A stretch of 44,164 nt of DNA from Candidatus Omnitrophota bacterium (GCA_003598175.1 QZKN01000169.1:1-44164), one strand, 5' to 3'; positions 25,589-35,481 are shown, counted from the stretch's first letter. Notes: generated by a model not told the origin, from the letters alone. Program-made: numbers and translations.

Positions 25589-28553
25589 GAGTGAATGCAA
25601 GCCAGCCGGCGGAGACGCCGCTGCTCCATTTTTACAACCATACGCATTTATTTTTAAATATCCTATTTTTTTAGGAGTATTGTCTCTTGCCGTTTTGTTA
25701 CCGGCGGTGTATTCCTCAACATTCTCTTCCTCGACTTTTCTGCTTCACGAAGACAGCGTGTTGCGATTGCCGTTGTTGTCTCATGCCGGGAATATTCCCG
25801 ATATATTTTCACAGGATTTTCTTTTATTTACGGCGGGACAGTATCGGCCGCTGAGTTATGCGCTATTGGCATTGGTTCGCGGAGTTGTCGCGGCGGATCA
25901 GATTTTCTTTTGGCATTGTTGGTTGTTGGGATTTCATGCGGGCAATGCGTTGCTGGTATTTTGGCTGGTTCGGCGCTTTGCCGATCGTCCGGCGGCGGCA
26001 TTGTTCGCGGCGCTCGCCTTCGCGCTGCATCCGCTGTGTACGACGCTGGTCAACGATATCGACCAATTTTATATGATTTTCGGATTGTTTCTGTGTTTGG
26101 CAAGCATGAACGTTTATTTGCTATTTTCACATGGGCGAGGAATAGGGTGGTATTGGACGGCGGTGGGTACGTACGCATTGGCCCTTTTTACCGCTCGTAT
26201 CGCCTATGCCGTCGTTCTGTTTTTGTTGGTGTATGAGTTGGTCTATCGGCGAAGCGGCTGGAAACGAACGGTGATGCGCTTGTTGCCTTTCGCGCTTTTG
26301 CCGATCGTGTTTGCGCCGTATTTATTTATGGCGTCGCCTCATCCGCTTCATTTCAAATACGTGCAAATGCATAAAAAATCGTTTTGGCATGGCTGGTTTT
26401 CCATCACCGGCGCTTCGGGATTGTTTGCCGACGGCCTGCTGCTGGCGAGGAAAATTCCGGCGGTGTTGCACGAAACGGTGAAGCAGGTGTATTCCTGGAC
26501 GAATGGAACGTTTTTATTTTGGTTGTTGATCGATGTGATCTTGCTTGGCGTCGGATTTTGGTCGGTATGGCGAAAGCGGTGGTTCGGATTTGGTATTCTT
26601 CTGTTGTTTTTTGGAATGATTCCCTACGCCACGGTGGCAATCAATCGTGTGGTCGATTACGTTTCGTGGATCTACCTCTATTTTTCGGTCGTGGGGATCG
26701 CCATGCTGGTCGGCGCCATCATCGAAACTTCCTTGCGGGCGTCATCACGTTATTGGAAAATTGGAATCTCCGCTCTTGTGATGATGATTCTCATGTTTTG
26801 GGGAATCCGAACGATGCAGCTGAATCGTTTGACGCGTTCGCCGTTGACTTTTTGGAATTACGTGTACGACCTCAATAATAACAGCCAGACGGCGCTGAAT
26901 GAGGTGGGAAAAGCCTATCTCGAGCAGAATGCCTTGCCGATCGGCGCCCATTTTCTTTTCGCGCCGATGATCAAGGACGTCAAGGAATCCTGTCTGACAA
27001 TGGCGCGTTATTATCGTAAAAAAGGCGAATATCTGGCGTCCGCCATTCATTTGCGGTATGGCTCGGGGAAGGAATCGACGGGGGTGGTGCTGGAAAAACA
27101 AAGCCTGATCGCCGCCGATCTGTTGATCGACGCGGGCGCGCCGGACCACGCGGAAGAAAATCTGGGAAAGGTGTTAATGGTGAATCCGTTCAACACCGCC
27201 GCGATGTGCGGTCTGGCGCATGTCTGGTTTCTCAAAGGTTTCGTATCCGAAGCGGAACGCATGATTGAACGGGTTCGGACCATTGCACCCACCGATGAAA
27301 ACGCCGATCGTGTGGAGATGATCTTTCGCAAAATGAAGCGCGGTTGGGAAGAGGAAGAGAAAGAACTTACTGTGAAACCGCCGTCGCCGGATTGGCTGAA
27401 GTACGTGCTCGATCAGGAACGTTCGACTGCATTGCGACGAGACATCATCGATTTGAGTTACCGCGCCGATCCGAACGATGTGATCATCCAACTCGAAGCG
27501 ATGATTTCACTGATCGAGAATGAGGATTATAAGGAAGCGGCAAACAAAGTGGAAGTGGTTGCCCGATGTTTGAATGGAAATTCGTATGCCTGCGCGGTGG
27601 CGTGTGAGGCGCTTGCGCGCGTGGGGGAAATCGAGAAGGCGGTGCAAATAGGAGTGCACGCGATTGTGTTGGACAACAGTAATATGTTGGCGTGGAGAAG
27701 CATGGCCATCGCCTACGCCCAATATGACGTGGAAAAGATCGGAGACAGGAATTTCATCGACGCGATTGCGAGAAATCCGTCGATGGCGTCGATGTTTTAT
27801 TACAACCTGGGTTTGCAAAAGAGCAAACAGGGGGACGATCAAAAAGCCGCCGAGTATTTCCGTAAATCCGTGGAAGCGCAGCCCGATCACGTCGATGCGC
27901 GGCAGGCTCTCGGCATGAGTTTGTTGAATCTCGGCCAAATGGAATCGGCGGAAGAGTCGCTCAAATCATCGTTGCAATATAAAAAAGATAACGCCGAAAC
28001 CTACGTACATCTGGGCCGCGCGCTGATGGCGCAACATAAGCAGGAGGAAGGTCTCGAAGCCTTTCGTACGGCATTGCAGATCGATCCGAAAAAAGCCGTC
28101 ACCCATTACTACGTGGGGTCCGTACTAGAAATACAGAAAAAAGAGGAGGAAGCCATTCGCGCCCTGCTCCGCGCGATTGAATTGGAGCCGAAATTCGTCG
28201 CGGCGCATTTTAAATTGGGCAACTGTTATTACAAAATAAAAGATTATGCACAAGCAATGGAAGAATATAATCGCGTGATCCGACTCGATCCTGCGTTCAA
28301 GAACGTCCATTTGAATTTGGGAACCATCCACTTCCTGCAGGATGATGTTGAAGAAGCAATCGCCTGTTATCAGGAAGAAATTCGCGTCAATCCCACATTC
28401 AAAGAACCCTATCGCCGTCTGATCGATATTTATTGTTCGAGAAAAGACGCCGCCCAGGCGCGCACCTACGCCGATCTTGCCGCGAAAAACGGGATTGTGA
28501 TCGATCAGAAAGAACTGGATGCGCTAAAGGCAATTGAAAATCCGCAGCAATAG
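25560..28553 (+). CDS. Polytopic membrane protein with long TPR domain
   Basis: A 997-residue protein. The first ~420 residues hold about ten hydrophobic helices with short loops, resembling PMT/GT-C-type or TMTC-like membrane proteins (conserved-looking FRPLSY-like QYRPLSYALLAL and ALHPLCTTLVNDI). The rest is a tetratricopeptide solenoid, clearest in the last 230 residues (MFYYNLGLQKSKQGDD, YVHLGRALMAQHKQEEGLE, AHFKLGNCYYKIKDYAQAM). ATG 25560 is preceded by GAGAG with a 9-base spacer. It overlaps the PD40 gene by 29 bases. The GT-C-like membrane part with C-terminal TPRs suggests transfer of a lipid-linked sugar or a scaffold role; neither is proven, and an acidic catalytic motif is not obvious. 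Confidence 0.85.
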   Translation: MSKKKKKVVKSECKPAGGDAAAPFLQPYAFIFKYPIFLGVLSLAVLLPAVYSSTFSSSTFLLHEDSVLRLPLLSHAGNIPDIFSQDFLLFTAGQYRPLSYALLALVRGVVAADQIFFWHCWLLGFHAGNALLVFWLVRRFADRPAAALFAALAFALHPLCTTLVNDIDQFYMIFGLFLCLASMNVYLLFSHGRGIGWYWTAVGTYALALFTARIAYAVVLFLLVYELVYRRSGWKRTVMRLLPFALLPIVFAPYLFMASPHPLHFKYVQMHKKSFWHGWFSITGASGLFADGLLLARKIPAVLHETVKQVYSWTNGTFLFWLLIDVILLGVGFWSVWRKRWFGFGILLLFFGMIPYATVAINRVVDYVSWIYLYFSVVGIAMLVGAIIETSLRASSRYWKIGISALVMMILMFWGIRTMQLNRLTRSPLTFWNYVYDLNNNSQTALNEVGKAYLEQNALPIGAHFLFAPMIKDVKESCLTMARYYRKKGEYLASAIHLRYGSGKESTGVVLEKQSLIAADLLIDAGAPDHAEENLGKVLMVNPFNTAAMCGLAHVWFLKGFVSEAERMIERVRTIAPTDENADRVEMIFRKMKRGWEEEEKELTVKPPSPDWLKYVLDQERSTALRRDIIDLSYRADPNDVIIQLEAMISLIENEDYKEAANKVEVVARCLNGNSYACAVACEALARVGEIEKAVQIGVHAIVLDNSNMLAWRSMAIAYAQYDVEKIGDRNFIDAIARNPSMASMFYYNLGLQKSKQGDDQKAAEYFRKSVEAQPDHVDARQALGMSLLNLGQMESAEESLKSSLQYKKDNAETYVHLGRALMAQHKQEEGLEAFRTALQIDPKKAVTHYYVGSVLEIQKKEEEAIRALLRAIELEPKFVAAHFKLGNCYYKIKDYAQAMEEYNRVIRLDPAFKNVHLNLGTIHFLQDDVEEAIACYQEEIRVNPTFKEPYRRLIDIYCSRKDAAQARTYADLAAKNGIVIDQKELDALKAIENPQQ

Positions 28554-28724
28554 TCTTTCGTTGCTCACTCCAACCATGTTCATAATGTAATACATTTCAT
28601 GGATATCGATTGCATAGGCTTTTATTGGTTTTCGCATACTTTCGGGGTATTTGTGTAACCAGTTTCCGTGATCAAGCCTACAAAACCGAAATTCAGAAAA
28701 GACGCCCCGGCAAAAAGTCAAAAA

Positions 28725-28750
28725 TTGTGGTGCGGACCTCCGGTCTGCAC
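28725..28750 (+). repeat. Dispersed 26-bp repeat, single copy
   Basis: TTGTGGTGCGGACC followed by TCCGGTCTGCAC. It shares all but one base with the left arm of the inverted pair at 41721-41782. It carries its own small dyad (GGACC/GGTCT region). This is a dispersed, REP-like intergenic sequence. Confidence 0.75.
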
Positions 28751-28760
28751 AATATATAGT

Positions 28761-28793
28761 GGCATATTGTGGATTGATACCACAATATGTGCC
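28761..28793. repeat. Hairpin inside the MITE-like element
   Basis: CATATTGTGG and CCACAATATG form a perfect 10-bp stem around ATTGATA, with GGC/GCC outside it. It lies near the centre of the 130 bp element. Confidence 0.7.
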
Positions 28794-29028
28794 AGTTCCA
28801 AAATTTAATTCGACTTTTTGCCGACGCGTCAGAAAAATGTCTTTGTCATCAATGGAAAAGGGAGTTTATCCACCAACAATCTGAGGTGCGGCGATAAAGA
28901 GAATAAAAATACATTGGTTCATGGATCGTGGGCAAAACCAGCGTCCTCTCCTACATTATTGACTTGCCATACAGTGGAATCGTGGTGTACCCTATCGCAT
29001 GTCCATTCGAAACCATGTGAGGTGAATC

Positions 29029-29928
29029 ATGTCAAAGATCACACGCCGTCATTTTTTGCAAAACAGCGCCGTCGCGATCGGAACTCTGGTTGGCGCGGGT
29101 TCCCCATTCGCGGCGGAAAAGAGCATGGGCAGACGCTCCGCCGCCGATCTTGTCACTCTGGGAAAATCCGGCGTTCCATTGACGCGTCTCGGATTCGGAA
29201 CCGGAAGCAATGGGGGAAGCGTGCAGCGCGGCCTGGGGCAAAAGGAGTTCACCAAATTGGCGCGTCATGCCTACGATAGCGGCATCCGTTATTTCGACAC
29301 GGCCGACAATTACGACGAAATGCACGAAATGTTGGCCGAAGCGTTGAAAGGCATTGCTCGGGATACCTATTTCATTCAAACGAAGTTGAATTTCAACCGC
29401 AGCAAGAACGTGCCGGAAACCATCGACCGGTTCCGCAAGGAATTGCAGACGGATTATTTCGATTCGTTGTTACTGCATTGCGTAGGCACGGCTACCTGGC
29501 CAACCGAATTGGAGAGATCCATGGAAGAATTTTCGAAAGCGAAGGAAAAACAAATCATTCGTTCGCATGGCGCGTCCTGCCACGGTCTGGCGCCGTTGCG
29601 GACGATGACGCAATGTCCGTGGCTGGACATCGCGCTCGTGCGCGTCAACCACGACGGGACGCATATGGACGGCCCGACCGGTCAATGGGCCGAGACCGGA
29701 AACCGCGACGAAGCGTTGACGCACATCCGCCAAATCCACGCCAACGGAACGGGCGTAATCGGCATGAAGATCATCGGCAACGGCGATTTTACGGATGCGG
29801 CGCGCCGCGACGCTTCCATAAAATTTGTGATGGGACTCGATTGCGTCGACGTCGTCGTGATCGGATTCAAAAGCGTTACGGAAATCGACGAAGCAATCGG
29901 GCGGATGAATGCGCATTTGAACGCATGA
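29029..29928 (+). CDS. Tat-exported aldo/keto reductase-like protein
   Basis: A 299-residue protein with a twin-arginine leader (TRRHFLQ, then a hydrophobic stretch to FAAE) and an aldo/keto reductase TIM barrel. The likely catalytic tetrad is visible: Asp and Tyr in YFDTADNYDEM, Lys in FIQTKLN and His in LLLHCVG. The C-terminal cofactor region is shorter than in classical members, as often in secreted representatives. AGGTGAATC precedes ATG 29029. The last 53 bases overlap the 3' end of the convergent radical SAM gene. It probably reduces or oxidises a carbohydrate carbonyl outside the cytoplasm; substrate unknown. Confidence 0.9.
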   Translation: MSKITRRHFLQNSAVAIGTLVGAGSPFAAEKSMGRRSAADLVTLGKSGVPLTRLGFGTGSNGGSVQRGLGQKEFTKLARHAYDSGIRYFDTADNYDEMHEMLAEALKGIARDTYFIQTKLNFNRSKNVPETIDRFRKELQTDYFDSLLLHCVGTATWPTELERSMEEFSKAKEKQIIRSHGASCHGLAPLRTMTQCPWLDIALVRVNHDGTHMDGPTGQWAETGNRDEALTHIRQIHANGTGVIGMKIIGNGDFTDAARRDASIKFVMGLDCVDVVVIGFKSVTEIDEAIGRMNAHLNA

Positions 29929-31822
29929 CGATTTGTTTCATGACTTGTTCATAATGAAAGCCTTTGACGGCAAGTTCGAAGGCTTTGACGAGGTGCGCGC
30001 CGGGATAGTGGAACATATTTTTCCGTTTGCGCAGGTATTGCAGGGCCAGGTTGTGGATTTCCGCGAGTTCCTGTTTGCCGATCCGGTTTTGCCGCAGTTG
30101 TTCGACCCACTGATTGACTCTTGCTTGAATCTGTTCGAGATGCATTTTGCGTTGATAACGCAAAAGATAATCTTTCGCATAGCTGATCATTTCGCGATAA
30201 TCATCGGGATTGTAAGCGGCGGGACGCAACGTTTCACAAACGGCGTTGAGTTCTTTGATTTTTTTCCTGATTTGCGTGAATTGTTTCCAATCCAGGCGAA
30301 ACGCTTTTGATAGAAATAGAAAATAATGGGGATCGACTCGTTTAATGCCCTGATTGAGGCAGGAAAGAAAAGCGGCCTTGATATACGTCCATTGAAATTT
30401 GCCGCGATTGAAGATATGAGGAGGGCTTTTTTCAAGCAGATGGAAGGCGCGACGATAGAGTTCTTTCGTGTGATACAAACTTTCAAGAATGGAATGAATG
30501 CCTTGCCGCATTTCCTCGATGGTCATGTTTTTGGGAACAAATTGAATGTCGTCGTCCGTGTTATTGCCGGAAAATTCGGCTTCAAGCAGGCGGCCTTCCT
30601 CTTTCAGGCGCTGATACAGCGGCGTGTGGGGAAGTGGGGTTAACATACCGGTCATGGCGGTGAAGATGTCGGTTTCTTTGACGAAATTGACGATTTGTTG
30701 TGCGGCGTCGGGAGTGTCGTGATCGCCGCCGAAGATAAAACCGGCGTGCACTTCGACGCCGATTCGATTGAATTTTTTCACTAATTCATACAGATCGACC
30801 TGATTGTTCTGCTTCTTATTCATTTGTTTCAACGCGTCGGGATCGGGATTCTCGATGCCGAAAAACATGGCGTCGTAACCGGCAAATTTAAATTTCTCGA
30901 TGATCGGATCGTACGCGTCCTTGGCGATATCCACACTCGACTGCACGAAAAATTGGAAGGGGTAATCGTATTCGCGTTGAAATTCAATTTGCGCGTCGAG
31001 AATTTTCGACAATTCGCCGATGATGCCCATGATGTTATCGTCGACGATGAAGACGCCCCCGCGATGGCCGGTCTCGTAAATGGCCTTTAATTCAGCTTTG
31101 ATGTTCTCCGTCGTTTTGGCGCGCGGAAAACCGCCATTGAATTGCACGATGTCGCAGAAATCGCAGCGGAATTTACAGCCCGCGGTGGTTTGCATCATCA
31201 AGGCGCGGTAATCATTGACGTTGACCAGATCCCAACGCGGCGGGGGAAGTTCGAGCGGCTTGAAAATGGAGCGGTCGTTGAGATATTTACGCGAACCGGG
31301 CGTGGAGTGCTCTACTTTGCCGGGAATGATCAAATGCGGGGTATGGTTTGTATGCTTTGGATTGGCATTGAGATAATGAATGATTGGATCAATGGCGTTT
31401 TGCGCTTCGCCCCACACCAACAGGTCGATGCCGTCGTGCAAAATTTGATCGGAGGCGTTTTTAGGAGAAAGTATTTGGTCACGATACGTGGACGGGAACG
31501 GGCCGCCCAAGATCCACGGCGTCTCCGCTCCCTTTGCCGGACCGGCGAGCAGCTCAACGATGGACTTTTTTTGAATGGACATCGCGCCGACGAAGACAGC
31601 GTCTGCTTCCTCGATTTTTTTGCGTAATATATGAGAGGGAGGATAGCAGACGTTCATATCGATCAATTCAAAATCCCAATTTTTCGGCATAAGCGCGGCA
31701 AAGGTGATCAATCCCAACGGTGGAAATGCGGCTTTGCGGTTGACGTAATGAATAATATAGCGATAACTCCAAAACGAATCAGAGGGGAATGCGGGGGCAA
31801 TGAGAAGTCCTTTCTTTTGCAT
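29876..31822 (-). CDS. B12-binding-domain radical SAM protein
   Basis: A 648-residue protein. The N-terminal ~190 residues have a cobalamin-binding-like Rossmann fold (FPPLGLITFAALMP ... WILGGPFPSTY), though the histidine-ligand motif DxHxxG is not visible. The radical SAM cluster motif is CKFRCDFC (C216, C220, C223). GIENPDPDALKQMNKKQ and HAGFIFGGDHDT follow. The C-terminal ~250 residues are helical and match the DUF4070-type extension of HpnP/HpnR-like enzymes. Start ATG 31822 has AAAGGA 7 bases upstream; an ATG 27 bases earlier is less well placed. Likely a radical methylase or cyclase; substrate unknown. Its 3' end overlaps the aldo/keto reductase gene. Confidence 0.9.
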   Translation of the reverse strand: MQKKGLLIAPAFPSDSFWSYRYIIHYVNRKAAFPPLGLITFAALMPKNWDFELIDMNVCYPPSHILRKKIEEADAVFVGAMSIQKKSIVELLAGPAKGAETPWILGGPFPSTYRDQILSPKNASDQILHDGIDLLVWGEAQNAIDPIIHYLNANPKHTNHTPHLIIPGKVEHSTPGSRKYLNDRSIFKPLELPPPRWDLVNVNDYRALMMQTTAGCKFRCDFCDIVQFNGGFPRAKTTENIKAELKAIYETGHRGGVFIVDDNIMGIIGELSKILDAQIEFQREYDYPFQFFVQSSVDIAKDAYDPIIEKFKFAGYDAMFFGIENPDPDALKQMNKKQNNQVDLYELVKKFNRIGVEVHAGFIFGGDHDTPDAAQQIVNFVKETDIFTAMTGMLTPLPHTPLYQRLKEEGRLLEAEFSGNNTDDDIQFVPKNMTIEEMRQGIHSILESLYHTKELYRRAFHLLEKSPPHIFNRGKFQWTYIKAAFLSCLNQGIKRVDPHYFLFLSKAFRLDWKQFTQIRKKIKELNAVCETLRPAAYNPDDYREMISYAKDYLLRYQRKMHLEQIQARVNQWVEQLRQNRIGKQELAEIHNLALQYLRKRKNMFHYPGAHLVKAFELAVKGFHYEQVMKQIVMRSNAHSSARLLRRFP

Positions 31823-31917
31823 GAGAAAGTCCTTTCTATAACTATACATTATAATGTTGACTAATTTAGTATACTTTGATCGTTTCGTGAATGCAAGGCG
31901 TTTGGGGATTGAGTTGG

Positions 31918-31962
31918 TTTAGGGTTTAGGGAGGGATTAGCCTTCAACCTTCAACCTTCAGC
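31918..31962. repeat. Short simple direct repeats
   Basis: TTTAGGGTTTAGGGAGGG is followed by CCTTCAACCTTCAACC, two simple direct repeats in the divergent gap between the radical SAM gene and the propeller kinase. Function unknown. The start of this gap (31823-31917) holds the upstream region of the radical SAM gene. Confidence 0.5.
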
Positions 31963-32037
31963 CTGCAAACGGTAAATCCCTTTACTAATTTGCAATGAAA
32001 CCTTAGAATTAACAAAGTAATTTGTGTGGAATTTTCC

Positions 32038-35000
32038 ATGTTTTTCAGATTGCGGGTATGTGGGATGGATAGAAATTGCAGGACGTTGAGCATCCTCGAA
32101 CAAGTCACATCAATCATGTTCACTATACTGTTCCACATCAGTATCATTTTTTTATTGTTTTTCTTGCGATGCGAATTATGCGTGGGCGCCGAATCCGATG
32201 ATTTTTCCAATTGGACCGTTCGCGCGTTTACCGCTCCCGACGATCTTCCCAATGAAGTTGTTCGCGACGCCATCATGACGCACGATGGCTCGGTCTGGCT
32301 GGCGTCGTGGGGAGGAGGAATCGTCATCATGGATGGAACGCATAAACGAATCCTCACCACCGATGATGGATTAATTTCCAATGATGTGCGCATCCTTGAA
32401 GAGGATCATGCAGGACGGGTATGGGTGGGAACCCCAAATGGGATCAGCTGTATTCAAAATAATCGAATCTTCAACTTCACTTCCGACTCGTTTCCCGTGC
32501 AATCGCTGAGTGATTCGATTTCCGCCATTGAATGCATAAAGAATGGCGAAGTATGGATTGGGAATGGACAAGCGTATCTTTTTGCATGGATTCCATCGAA
32601 AAACGATGACGTGATGAAAGGGCAATGGAAGTTCATCCATCATTTCACGGAAGGTTGGGAGCCTATCATAGAAGATATTAAACAAAATAACGAGCAAGAG
32701 ATTTGGATTGCCGTCAACCGGTTTGGATTGGTTCATTTTCGTTCATCGGGCGATTACCAAATTATTCCTTGGGATCAGTGTCCGGCCGAATATGATCGAG
32801 TATGCCGCGGATTCGTTTTTACCCCATTGAATCCACTTGCTTTTATTTCCCGATGGACTGTTCTTGAATGCACACGCGGCCAGATTCATGCACAACATTC
32901 TTCCCCGTTCGAAACAACTTGCGTCAATTGGGCGTTCGGAAAGTTGTTTCTCGGCACAGAACAAGGATTATACGTTCTGCATGATAACCACTGGTTGTTT
33001 TGCCCGCTTACCAGTGATAAGAGAAAATTTCATATCGAATCCATTTCGTTTCTGCGGGACGAATCGCTTTGGGTGGGGACTCGTAGCGGAGTTTATCGAA
33101 TCACAGAATCCTCCTGGATTCATCAAACTCCTCCTTCCGACAGACAAATGAATCAACAATTCAATAGTGAGAGTCTGACGTGCAATGAGCATAATCAATT
33201 ATTTTGTATGGATCAACATTTTACATTATGGACGTACACAAATCACAATTGGACTCCTGTATGCACGATCAAATCGGATATTGGCTCTGCCGGCGAGTTT
33301 GATATCAATGTTCTATCAAATCGATTGGTCATATGCAGTAGACAACAATTTATTGAAATCGATTTAGCCAAGAACCAAATTGTAAAAGAAACGGTTTTGC
33401 CGGGGAATCCGCATGTCGGCGGCGATCACCCCATCTTTTTACCCAATCCGGATGATATCTGGTTTACCACCAATGATCTTTTGAAGTGGGATGGGAAAGC
33501 GTTTGTCCCCGCATTGCCTTTGCCGGAGCGTGGAGATAAAAGTGTGTATTGCATTTTGGAAACCTTTCCCGGTGAATATTGGATCGGCGGGAGGGGATGG
33601 ATTGGGCGCTGGCATCAAGGAACATTTCTGGAGCCGGATATCCCCAAATCATTTGCGATCGAATCCAATAAAATAATCACATCGATGCAAACCGACGATG
33701 GAGAATTATGGTTTTCTCAATTGGGAGTTGGTCTTTTACGATATAAAGACAATCAATGGTCGCAGGAAACCCTCGCGAGCGGATTGAAAAGCAGTTATAT
33801 CCTTTCCCTGTTTCAAAGCAGCGATGGAACCATCTGGGCGGGGGATCGCAACCATGGAATCATGAGTTTCAAGGATGGGAGATGGATTCAATATGATTAT
33901 GACGATGGCGTGCCGGTTGGTCCGGTGATCTCGATCGTGGAAGATGATCAACAACGCATCTGGTACGGAATCACCCATCAAGGGATTTATACGTTTCATC
34001 CGGATAGACTCGCTCCCGCCGCGGAAATCGTTTCCGCTCCCGATCAGTTGGTTCCTGACGCGCGCGGCGTTTTTTCGTTTAAGGGGTATGACGCCTGGAA
34101 CCATACCCGGCGGGATGAACTGGTTTATTCCTGGCGAATCGTGAATGCGAAAACGAAACGTATCGAAAAAGATTGGAACCCGTTTTCCTATGAAACTTCC
34201 GCTTTGCTACCGCCGTTACGGCCGGGAGAATATACCTTTGAAGTCGTATCGCAGGATACATTCCGGAATACGAGCGTAAAGCCGGCGCGGGCGGATTTCG
34301 TGGTGAATCCGTATTTCTGGATGACGGCGTCGTTTCGGATTCCCGTGGCCTGTACCGCTTTTTTCGCATTTCTTTCCTTATTTTTTTGGTGGAAACATCA
34401 TAACCGAATCAAGAAGGAACTCCACATCGAAAAAATGAGTTTCCGGGAATTTTGCGAGGCCTCGCAGATCGGCGTCTTTCGGCTTTCCTCATCGTTCGAG
34501 ATCGTGGACGCCAATTCGGCCATGGCCAGGATCGCCGGTTTTCCGTCGCGAGAGGAAATGCTGAACCATCCCGCGCCGCTGCAGTGGGAAAATGACTTCT
34601 TATACCATCAATTCCTGCAATCGCTGGCCATCCGCAGGAAAAGTGCGCCGATCGTCGTAAAGGGACATCAGATCGAAACCGGCAAGGATTTTTATGTGCA
34701 GTTGTACGGCGTCATTAAAGAGAATGAAATCGATATGATGGCGCTTGATCTGACGAAACAAAAGAAATTGGAAAAAGAAATCGTCCTGACCAGCACAAAG
34801 GAGCAGCAGAAGATCGGACGCGATCTTCACGATGGGATTTTGCAGGATCTAACTGGAATTTCGTATCTCATGCAGCTATTGGCCGGTAATATGGAACAGC
34901 GAAAATCATCCGATGTTCGCGAATTGGAAACGATCGTTCATTTGCTCGACGACGCCCGGCTCAAGACGCGGAAAATTTCAAAAGGCCTATCGCCGTTGGC

Positions 35001-35433
35001 CATCGGCAAATTGGGCTTTCACGCCGCGCTGCAGGATTTGTCTTCTTCCACGCAGATGCTTTATAAAATCCCCTGCGTTTATACGGCGGATCTGCACATA
35101 ACGATTGATCATGAAGAAGCCGAATTGCAGTTATACCACATCGCGCATGAAGCGATCACCAATGCGGCGAAACATGCGTCGGCGCGGCAAATTAAATTAA
35201 ATCTTGAGCACAGCGGACATCATGTTATTCTTTCCGTGAAAGATGACGGAATCGGATTTCGCGAGCCGGACGATCACGACGGGTTGGGGATGCAAATCAT
35301 GCGGTACCGTGCAAATATTATTTCGGCTGATTTGAAGATTGAAAAGGTTAATGGTCGCGGGACGGTTGTGGAGTGTCGCTATCCACAGCAAAAAAACGTT
35401 CTTATGCCCTTTCAGGGCGATAGTAAACTTTGA
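32038..35433 (+). CDS. Beta-propeller sensor histidine kinase (NarL/DegS-type transmitter)
   Basis: About 1131 residues. A long N-terminal hydrophobic segment (FTILFHISIIFLLFFL) would act as signal or anchor. A large periplasmic propeller of Reg_prop-type blades follows (DGSVWLASWGGGI, GRVWVGTPNGI, DESLWVGTRSGV, DGTIWAGDRNHGI, QRIWYGITHQGI). A Y_Y_Y-like beta-sandwich, one TM helix (~759-783), a PAS region, a HisKA_3 dimerisation domain with H931 (GRDLHDGILQDL) and an HATPase (HEAITNAAKHA, DDGIGF, DGLGMQIM) complete it. The start is uncertain: ATG 32038, 32065 and 32116 are all possible and none has a strong ribosome binding site. The last ~9 codons and the stop come from a dispersed repeat. 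It pairs with the LuxR-type regulator downstream. Confidence 0.9.
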   Translation: MFFRLRVCGMDRNCRTLSILEQVTSIMFTILFHISIIFLLFFLRCELCVGAESDDFSNWTVRAFTAPDDLPNEVVRDAIMTHDGSVWLASWGGGIVIMDGTHKRILTTDDGLISNDVRILEEDHAGRVWVGTPNGISCIQNNRIFNFTSDSFPVQSLSDSISAIECIKNGEVWIGNGQAYLFAWIPSKNDDVMKGQWKFIHHFTEGWEPIIEDIKQNNEQEIWIAVNRFGLVHFRSSGDYQIIPWDQCPAEYDRVCRGFVFTPLNPLAFISRWTVLECTRGQIHAQHSSPFETTCVNWAFGKLFLGTEQGLYVLHDNHWLFCPLTSDKRKFHIESISFLRDESLWVGTRSGVYRITESSWIHQTPPSDRQMNQQFNSESLTCNEHNQLFCMDQHFTLWTYTNHNWTPVCTIKSDIGSAGEFDINVLSNRLVICSRQQFIEIDLAKNQIVKETVLPGNPHVGGDHPIFLPNPDDIWFTTNDLLKWDGKAFVPALPLPERGDKSVYCILETFPGEYWIGGRGWIGRWHQGTFLEPDIPKSFAIESNKIITSMQTDDGELWFSQLGVGLLRYKDNQWSQETLASGLKSSYILSLFQSSDGTIWAGDRNHGIMSFKDGRWIQYDYDDGVPVGPVISIVEDDQQRIWYGITHQGIYTFHPDRLAPAAEIVSAPDQLVPDARGVFSFKGYDAWNHTRRDELVYSWRIVNAKTKRIEKDWNPFSYETSALLPPLRPGEYTFEVVSQDTFRNTSVKPARADFVVNPYFWMTASFRIPVACTAFFAFLSLFFWWKHHNRIKKELHIEKMSFREFCEASQIGVFRLSSSFEIVDANSAMARIAGFPSREEMLNHPAPLQWENDFLYHQFLQSLAIRRKSAPIVVKGHQIETGKDFYVQLYGVIKENEIDMMALDLTKQKKLEKEIVLTSTKEQQKIGRDLHDGILQDLTGISYLMQLLAGNMEQRKSSDVRELETIVHLLDDARLKTRKISKGLSPLAIGKLGFHAALQDLSSSTQMLYKIPCVYTADLHITIDHEEAELQLYHIAHEAITNAAKHASARQIKLNLEHSGHHVILSVKDDGIGFREPDDHDGLGMQIMRYRANIISADLKIEKVNGRGTVVECRYPQQKNVLMPFQGDSKL

Positions 35434-35481
35434 ATGTCTCCAGGGCTGTTAGCCCTGGCTATCCTATATAACCCCGTTGGG
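35405..35481 (+). repeat. Dispersed repeat, copy A
   Basis: It runs from GCCCTTTCAGGGC through CCAGGGC-GTTAGCCCTGG to ATAACCCCGTTGGG. Core 35440-35481 matches copy B (36385-36427, opposite strand) at about 40 of 43 positions, and the left parts are equal in length. It carries an internal CCAGGGC/GCCCTGG hairpin and supplies the 3' end of the kinase gene. Confidence 0.85.

Larger units (their letters stand above)
28701..28830. mobile_element. MITE-like element, 130 bp, with terminal inverted repeats
   Basis: The left end GACGCCCCGGCAAAAAGTC (28701-28719) and the reverse complement of the right end (28812-28830) match at 17 of 19 positions. Identical AGAAAA hexamers flank the element (28695-28700 and 28831-28836), consistent with a target-site duplication. 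Inside are a copy of the dispersed TTGTGGTGC repeat (28725-28750) and a hairpin (28761-28793). There is no coding capacity, so any movement would need a transposase in trans. Confidence 0.65.

Noticed and set aside
28818..29279. Plus-strand ORF crossing into the aldo/keto reductase gene
   Set aside because: It starts inside the MITE-like element, has no ribosome binding site, and its 3' part is a shadow of the reductase.
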